Of a stretch of 64,000 nucleotides of DNA, positions 62,284-64,000 are shown piece by piece. The notes under the pieces were generated by a model. The model was not told where the DNA came from. It did no database searches and worked only from the letters and a program-made list of their open reading frames with translations. This DNA comes from Leptolinea sp964420995 (GTDB lineage Bacteria; Chloroflexota; Anaerolineae; Anaerolineales; Anaerolineaceae), in NCBI GenBank assembly GCA_964420995.1, contig CAYQUX010000017.1:1-64000 (forward strand). The letters run 5' to 3'. Position 1 is the first letter of the stretch, and each line of letters opens with the position of its first letter. Position numbers and translations under genes: made by a program.

Positions 62284-63067
62284 TCTCCCCTTCCGAATTG
62301 GCACTACGTCGTACATCATCCCGGATGAAATCCTGCCGAATGTGCGCTACCTGGCGGATAAAGTGCGGGATGTGCAACTGGTTCTCTTTGAACTGGATAG
62401 CGAACATAGCAATCTTCCCAGCGCGGATGATGTGGACGAATTGAACCGTCTGGCGAAGCTTCACGATCTGACCTATACCGTGCACCTGCCGCTTGATCTG
62501 CGACTGGCAGCCCGGGGCGACGAAGCGCACATCTCGCAGGTTAAAGCCCGGCGGGTGATCGAAGTCACCCGTGATCTCTCTCCCCGGGCCTATATTGTCC
62601 ATATGGATGGCAAGGAAGAACGCAGCTCAAACAGTGCTGAAGTTCTGGCAAACTGGCAGGAGCAGGCTATTAAATCACTGCAAATTGTCGCCGAAATAAC
62701 CGGCGACATCCGCCTGCTGGCAGTTGAAAATCTGGAAGGCTACCCGCCCGCGTTTAACGACGGCGTGATCAGCCGCAGCGGAAGCTCGCGCTGTATCGAT
62801 ATCGGCCACCTGTGGTTGGATGGGCACGATGCGCTGGAATTCTTCACCGGGCGAATCGAACAAACCAACGTGATGCACCTGCATGGCATTGGCGAACGCG
62901 ACCACCAGTCGCTGGCTTTGATGCCGAAAAGCAGGATTGATGATCTTTTCCGATACCTGTTGAAGAGCGGATTTACCGGTGTTTTGACCCTGGAAGTCTT
63001 CTCAGAAGCGGACCTGGCAACATCCCTTCAGGCTATTGATGAAAGCCTGAAACGCATTGACGCGTGA
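62270..63067 (+). CDS. cbiR: Cobamide-remodelling phosphodiesterase (CbiR-like, AP-endonuclease-type TIM barrel)
   Basis: A 265-aa TIM-barrel protein of the xylose isomerase/AP endonuclease 2 superfamily. FRIGTTSYIIPDEI at the N-terminus, YTVHLPLDL, IVHMDG, VENLEG, CIDIGHLWLDG and MHLHG supply the metal-site His/Glu/Asp residues. CbiR in Akkermansia hydrolyses cobamides between the phosphate and ribose to free AdoCbi-P for rebuilding with a new lower ligand. Its place between cobS and cobU supports that function. A general sugar isomerase is the alternative. Confidence 0.82.
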   Translation: MRLSDLPFRIGTTSYIIPDEILPNVRYLADKVRDVQLVLFELDSEHSNLPSADDVDELNRLAKLHDLTYTVHLPLDLRLAARGDEAHISQVKARRVIEVTRDLSPRAYIVHMDGKEERSSNSAEVLANWQEQAIKSLQIVAEITGDIRLLAVENLEGYPPAFNDGVISRSGSSRCIDIGHLWLDGHDALEFFTGRIEQTNVMHLHGIGERDHQSLALMPKSRIDDLFRYLLKSGFTGVLTLEVFSEADLATSLQAIDESLKRIDA

Positions 63068-63070
63068 GAA

Positions 63071-63619
63071 ATGCGCATGGCGGGTAGGAAGGTCTTTATT
63101 TTTGGCGGCGCGCGAAGCGGCAAAAGCTTTTACGCGCAGGAACTGGCAAAAAAGATGGGCAGCCGAGTCCTGTATGTGGCCACAGCCCGCGCGCTGGATG
63201 CTGAAATGGAACGCCGGGTGGCAATACACCGTGCATCCCGCCCGGTTGAATGGGACACGCTGGAAGCCCCCGTTGGTTTAACCGAAGCCTTGCGTGGAAA
63301 ACCCATCCCTTATGACGCCATCCTTCTGGATTGTGTGACCCTGCTGTTGAGTGACGCGTTCTGCCGGGTGCCTGGAGACGCGGCAGAGACTGAGTATGAA
63401 ACAGCCGTAGAGGATGTGCTGACTGATCTGTTTGCCGCCATGGATTCCCGGCTGGAACCCTGGATACTGGTGAGCAATGAGGTTGGTATGGGCATCGTGC
63501 CGGAAACCCATCTTGGACGGATATTCCGTGACGCGCAGGGACGGGTTAATCAAAAACTGGCTGCCCGGGCTGATGAGGTGTACTTCATGGCCGCGGGATT
63601 GGCGTTGAAAATGAAATAA
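63071..63619 (+). CDS. cobU: Adenosylcobinamide kinase / adenosylcobinamide-phosphate guanylyltransferase
   Basis: Bifunctional enzyme of 182 aa that activates adenosylcobinamide to AdoCbi-GDP. The Walker A is GGARSGKS (12-19), and the ILLDCVTLLLSD and VSNEVGMGIVPE blocks are typical of CobU. It starts 3 nt after cbiR and ends the salvage operon. Two in-frame ATGs (63071, 63077) are possible. Confidence 0.95.
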   Translation: MRMAGRKVFIFGGARSGKSFYAQELAKKMGSRVLYVATARALDAEMERRVAIHRASRPVEWDTLEAPVGLTEALRGKPIPYDAILLDCVTLLLSDAFCRVPGDAAETEYETAVEDVLTDLFAAMDSRLEPWILVSNEVGMGIVPETHLGRIFRDAQGRVNQKLAARADEVYFMAAGLALKMK

Positions 63620-63796
63620 GGTGGTTTGGCTGCCACCGGGTGGATTTTTCCCCCCGGCTCGTTTTTAACCTCGAAAATATAAAATTCTTATTAGAGTTAT
63701 CAAAATCCTCATTTTTCTATTGATTTATATACAATCGCGTGCTATATTCTCTTGTTGGATAAGAAATGTCCTCGGTTCGATTGGAGGTTGTCGGTT

Positions 63797-64000
63797 ATGC
63801 CTGTTTATACCTATCGGTGTGAAAGTTGCGGTGTCCAATTTGAAAAGACGCAGAAATTCAGCGACTCCCCTCTGACACGCTGTCCGGAGTGCGGAAAGAA
63901 AGAATTACGCAAAGTGTACACCCCTGTCGGGATTGTTTTCAAAGGATCCGGTTTCTACGCCACCGATCACCGGTCTCCTTCCGGGCAGGGACGGCTGAGC
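63797..64000 (+). CDS. FmdB-family zinc-ribbon protein, cut by the window end
   Basis: The first 68 codons of a small regulatory-type protein. It starts MPVYTYRCESCGVQFEKTQK, with two CXXC pairs (CESC, CPEC) forming a zinc ribbon and then KVYTPVGIVFKGSGFY, typical of the FmdB family. A GGAGG lies 10 nt before the ATG. It continues beyond the window, so the usual Ser/Gly/Lys-rich tail is only begun. The role is unclear; members often accompany formamidase or stress genes. Confidence 0.88.
   Translation, partial: MPVYTYRCESCGVQFEKTQKFSDSPLTRCPECGKKELRKVYTPVGIVFKGSGFYATDHRSPSGQGRLS

Noticed and set aside
1..64000. CRISPR arrays, transposons, prophage, integrase or tRNA attachment sites
   Set aside because: None seen: no regularly spaced repeats, transposase or phage proteins; the many long direct similarities are only between chemoreceptor signalling domains and ABC ATPases.

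Overview
The window reads as an ordinary chromosomal segment of an anaerobic or facultative bacterium, most likely Chloroflexota and probably an Anaerolineae-type lineage. The basis is composition and style: moderate-to-high GC, Thr/Ala/Pro-rich lipoprotein linkers, an oxygen-sensitive class III ribonucleotide reductase, a PocR-type one-component regulator and a vWA/FHA membrane protein. There is no rRNA or protein marker here to fix the lineage. I saw no tRNA, rRNA, CRISPR array, insertion sequence, phage gene or origin.

Layout. 1-1.1 kb holds no convincing gene and ends in two NrdR-like boxes. nrdD-nrdG follow (1.1-3.7 kb), then dagK-plsC on the minus strand. A large nitrogen block (5.5-17.7 kb) holds gltB-gltD behind a complex promoter region with three copies of an ACCC-N4-GGGT site, an OmpR-type regulator lacking the phospho-acceptor Asp, a glutamate dehydrogenase paralogue lacking the catalytic Lys, a lone PEP/pyruvate-binding domain protein, and an intact gdhA. 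17.8-25.2 kb holds a sugar epimerase and a 2-aminoethylphosphonate module: phnW-phnX, converging on a binding-protein/permease/permease/ATPase transporter. Next come a HAD phosphatase, a TipA-like MerR regulator and a dCache chemoreceptor. 29.8-32.7 kb is a sulfur operon (PocR-type regulator, SQR-like flavoprotein, TusE/DsrC-like protein, DsrE-like protein). metA-metY (32.9-35.2 kb) sits behind a SAM-I riboswitch.

35.5-37.8 kb holds small membrane or exported proteins (HXXEE, CPBP, META lipoprotein). 38.3-44.6 kb is livJHMGF with a terminal amidohydrolase. 44.7-47.6 kb has a CZB-domain chemoreceptor and a relic of another. yjdF follows, then argG-argH behind a structured, terminator-containing leader RNA of a class I do not recognise. 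51.2-55.7 kb has a vWA/FHA protein, a membrane protein and guaA; 55.7-59.2 kb is pstSCAB. A protein with a DUF1521-like self-cleavage motif lies at 59.2-60.1 kb. 60.2-63.6 kb is a cobalamin-riboswitch operon (cobT-cobS-cbiR-cobU), and the window ends inside an fmdB-like zinc-ribbon gene.

Together the genes describe ammonium assimilation by GOGAT and GDH, scavenging of phosphonate, phosphate, amino acids or amides and corrinoids, sulfide handling linked to O-acetylhomoserine sulfhydrylation, and arginine and GMP synthesis. RNA and promoter control is unusually legible: SAM-I, cobalamin and a putative new leader class, each with a terminator, and several good -35/-10 pairs. The points most worth follow-up are the argG leader, the DUF1521-like protein, the GDH pair with its degenerate regulator, and the ACCC-N4-GGGT operator family.
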